From Candidatus Cellulosilyticum pullistercoris (GTDB lineage: Bacteria; Bacillota; Clostridia; Lachnospirales; Cellulosilyticaceae): a DNA stretch of 6,959 nucleotides. A model generated the notes under the pieces. The model ran no database searches. It saw nothing but the letters and a program-made list of their open reading frames with translations, and was not told the DNA's origin. A program made the position numbers and the translations under genes. Location: the NCBI GenBank assembly GCA_018883705.1, contig JAHLFQ010000085.1, positions 1 through 6,959 of the forward strand, read 5' to 3'. How positions within the stretch are numbered: position 1 is the stretch's first letter; every line of letters begins with the position of its first letter. Positions 6,380 to 6,959 of this stretch are shown here, piece after piece.

Positions 6380-6424
6380 TACTGAGCGTACAACTCAAAA
6401 TACTATCCTTAAGGAGGGAAGTTT

Positions 6425-6959
6425 ATGCGTTCTTGGGAATCAGACCGATGCGATAGACGTCATCGTCATTTTAGATTTTGCTCAGAGCCTTACTCAGAGC
6501 CTTGCTCAGAGTCTTACTCACAGCCTTGTCCTCAACCTTGCCCACAGCCTTGTTGTCATCCTTGCCATCCTTGTCCTAAATGCCCTACTGGTCCTACCGG
6601 CCCTACTGGCCCTACTGGTCCTACCGGCCCTACTGGTCCTACTGGCCGTACCGGTCCTACCGGTCCTACTGGCCCTACTGGTCCTACTGGCCCTACTGGT
6701 CTAACTGGTCTAACTGGTTTTACTGGCCCTACTGGTCCTACTGGTCCTACCGGCCGTACCGGCCCTACTGGTCCTACTGGTCCTACTGGTCCTACTGGTC
6801 TGACTGGTCTAACTGGTTTTACTGGTCCTACTGGTCCTACTGGTCCTACCGGTCCTACTGGTCCTACTGGTCCTACTGGTGAGGATGGTGACACTGCTAC
6901 AAACGACAACCTCTTTGCTATAAGTAGCAATAAAGTAGTTGCCGTAAATAATACACTTC
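6425..6959 (+). CDS. collagen-like (Gly-Pro-Thr) repeat protein, likely spore-surface, 3' end outside the window
   Basis: 178 codons are present and the frame is open at the right edge. ATG 6425 is preceded by AAGGAGGG (6411-6418). Residues 1-19 are charged (MRSWESDRCDRRHRH). Residues 20-53 are a Cys/Pro-rich head of xxPC-type tetrapeptides (SEPY, SEPC, SQPC, PQPC). Residues 54-152 are 33 uninterrupted Pro-Thr-Gly triplets, read as G-P-T collagen repeats, with Arg, Leu or Phe sometimes replacing Pro. From 153 a non-repetitive domain starts (EDGDTATNDNLFAISS). There is no signal peptide. The layout resembles BclA-type exosporium filaments, in which a short head anchors to the spore, GXY repeats form a triple-helical stalk whose threonines can be glycosylated, and a C-terminal domain trimerises. 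The Cys-rich head could be cross-linked. The spore location is inference. Two longer apparent frames over the repeats are shadows. Confidence 0.88.
   Translation, partial: MRSWESDRCDRRHRHFRFCSEPYSEPCSESYSQPCPQPCPQPCCHPCHPCPKCPTGPTGPTGPTGPTGPTGPTGRTGPTGPTGPTGPTGPTGLTGLTGFTGPTGPTGPTGRTGPTGPTGPTGPTGLTGLTGFTGPTGPTGPTGPTGPTGPTGEDGDTATNDNLFAISSNKVVAVNNTL
6481..6564 (+). repeat. 12-nt tandem repeat coding for the Cys/Pro head
   Basis: Seven 12-base units, of the form CTCAGAGCCTTR at the left and decaying to the right (CTCACAGCCTTG, CCCACAGCCTTG, TTGTCATCCTTG). They encode tetrapeptides ending in Tyr or Cys. The gradient of divergence suggests expansion from one unit within the gene. Confidence 0.8.
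6584..6880 (+). repeat. 9-nt tandem repeat (33 units) coding for the collagen stalk
   Basis: Thirty-three units of CCTACTGGT or close variants (CCTACCGGC and mixtures) with no interruption. Triplets with Arg in place of Pro are units 8 and 20; Leu-Leu-Phe triplets are units 14-16 and 25-27. This gives a higher-order pattern of about 99-108 bases, visible twice. The tract is far richer in G+C than the surrounding DNA. Confidence 0.92.

Noticed and set aside
6481..6880. Tandem repeats considered as a CRISPR array
   Set aside because: The units are 12 and 9 bases, contiguous, in frame, without spacers, and code for a sensible protein.
6580..6882. Plus-strand frame rich in Tyr, Trp and Ser over the same tract
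   Set aside because: It is a shifted reading of the 9-nt repeat inside the true collagen frame that starts at 6425. It has no ribosome site of its own.
6556..6930. Minus-strand open frame of Gly-Pro-Val repeats over the collagen tract
   Set aside because: It is the antisense reading of the CCTACTGGT repeat, which happens also to give a collagen-like pattern. It starts with TTG, and the plus-strand frame has a proper start site and a meaningful head domain.

Overview
The window looks like chromosomal DNA from a low-GC, spore-forming Firmicute, most likely a clostridium of the Lachnospiraceae type (for example a Cellulosilyticum-like organism). This is inferred from several things: AT-rich intergenic DNA, strong AAGGAGG-type ribosome binding sites, TTG and GTG starts, a lipoteichoic-acid-synthase-type sulfatase fold protein, and a Gly-Pro-Thr collagen-like protein of the kind found on clostridial and bacillar spore surfaces. 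No species assignment can be proved from the sequence alone.

Layout: seven genes lie on the minus strand and one on the plus strand. Reading along the minus strand from right to left they are: a two-pass membrane protein with a GTG start (6212-5616); a 70-residue small protein (5500-5288) closed by a strong hairpin terminator; a 166-residue protein of unknown function (5168-4668); a PLP-dependent threonine aldolase family enzyme (4556-3531, start corrected); a likely hairpin terminator; a five-TM LTA-synthase family protein (3215-1248) followed, with no visible terminator, by a 93-residue acidic protein (1156-875); a long-stem terminator; and a CPBP-family membrane protein running off the left edge (624-1). 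On the plus strand, divergent from the two-pass membrane protein, a collagen-like gene starts at 6425 and runs off the right edge.

Transcription units: good sigma-A-like promoters can be read before the CPBP gene, the aldolase and the 166-residue gene, with weaker ones before the LTA-synthase gene and the 70-residue gene. Most genes therefore look like single transcription units. The LTA-synthase gene and the 93-residue gene are probably one operon. The collagen-like gene has a CATA-type -10 and no good sigma-A -35, compatible with late-sporulation sigma-K control.

Most worth a second look are three things. The CPBP protein lacks two of the residues that define the protease active site, and its TTG start is overlapped by a possible short upstream reading frame. 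The collagen-like protein has a Cys/Pro tetrapeptide head built on a 12-nt DNA repeat and a higher-order duplication inside its 33 Gly-Pro-Thr triplets. The divergent membrane protein carries a duplicated EPG-x-Y motif in its external domain. I see no tRNA, rRNA, CRISPR array, insertion sequence or recognisable defence system.
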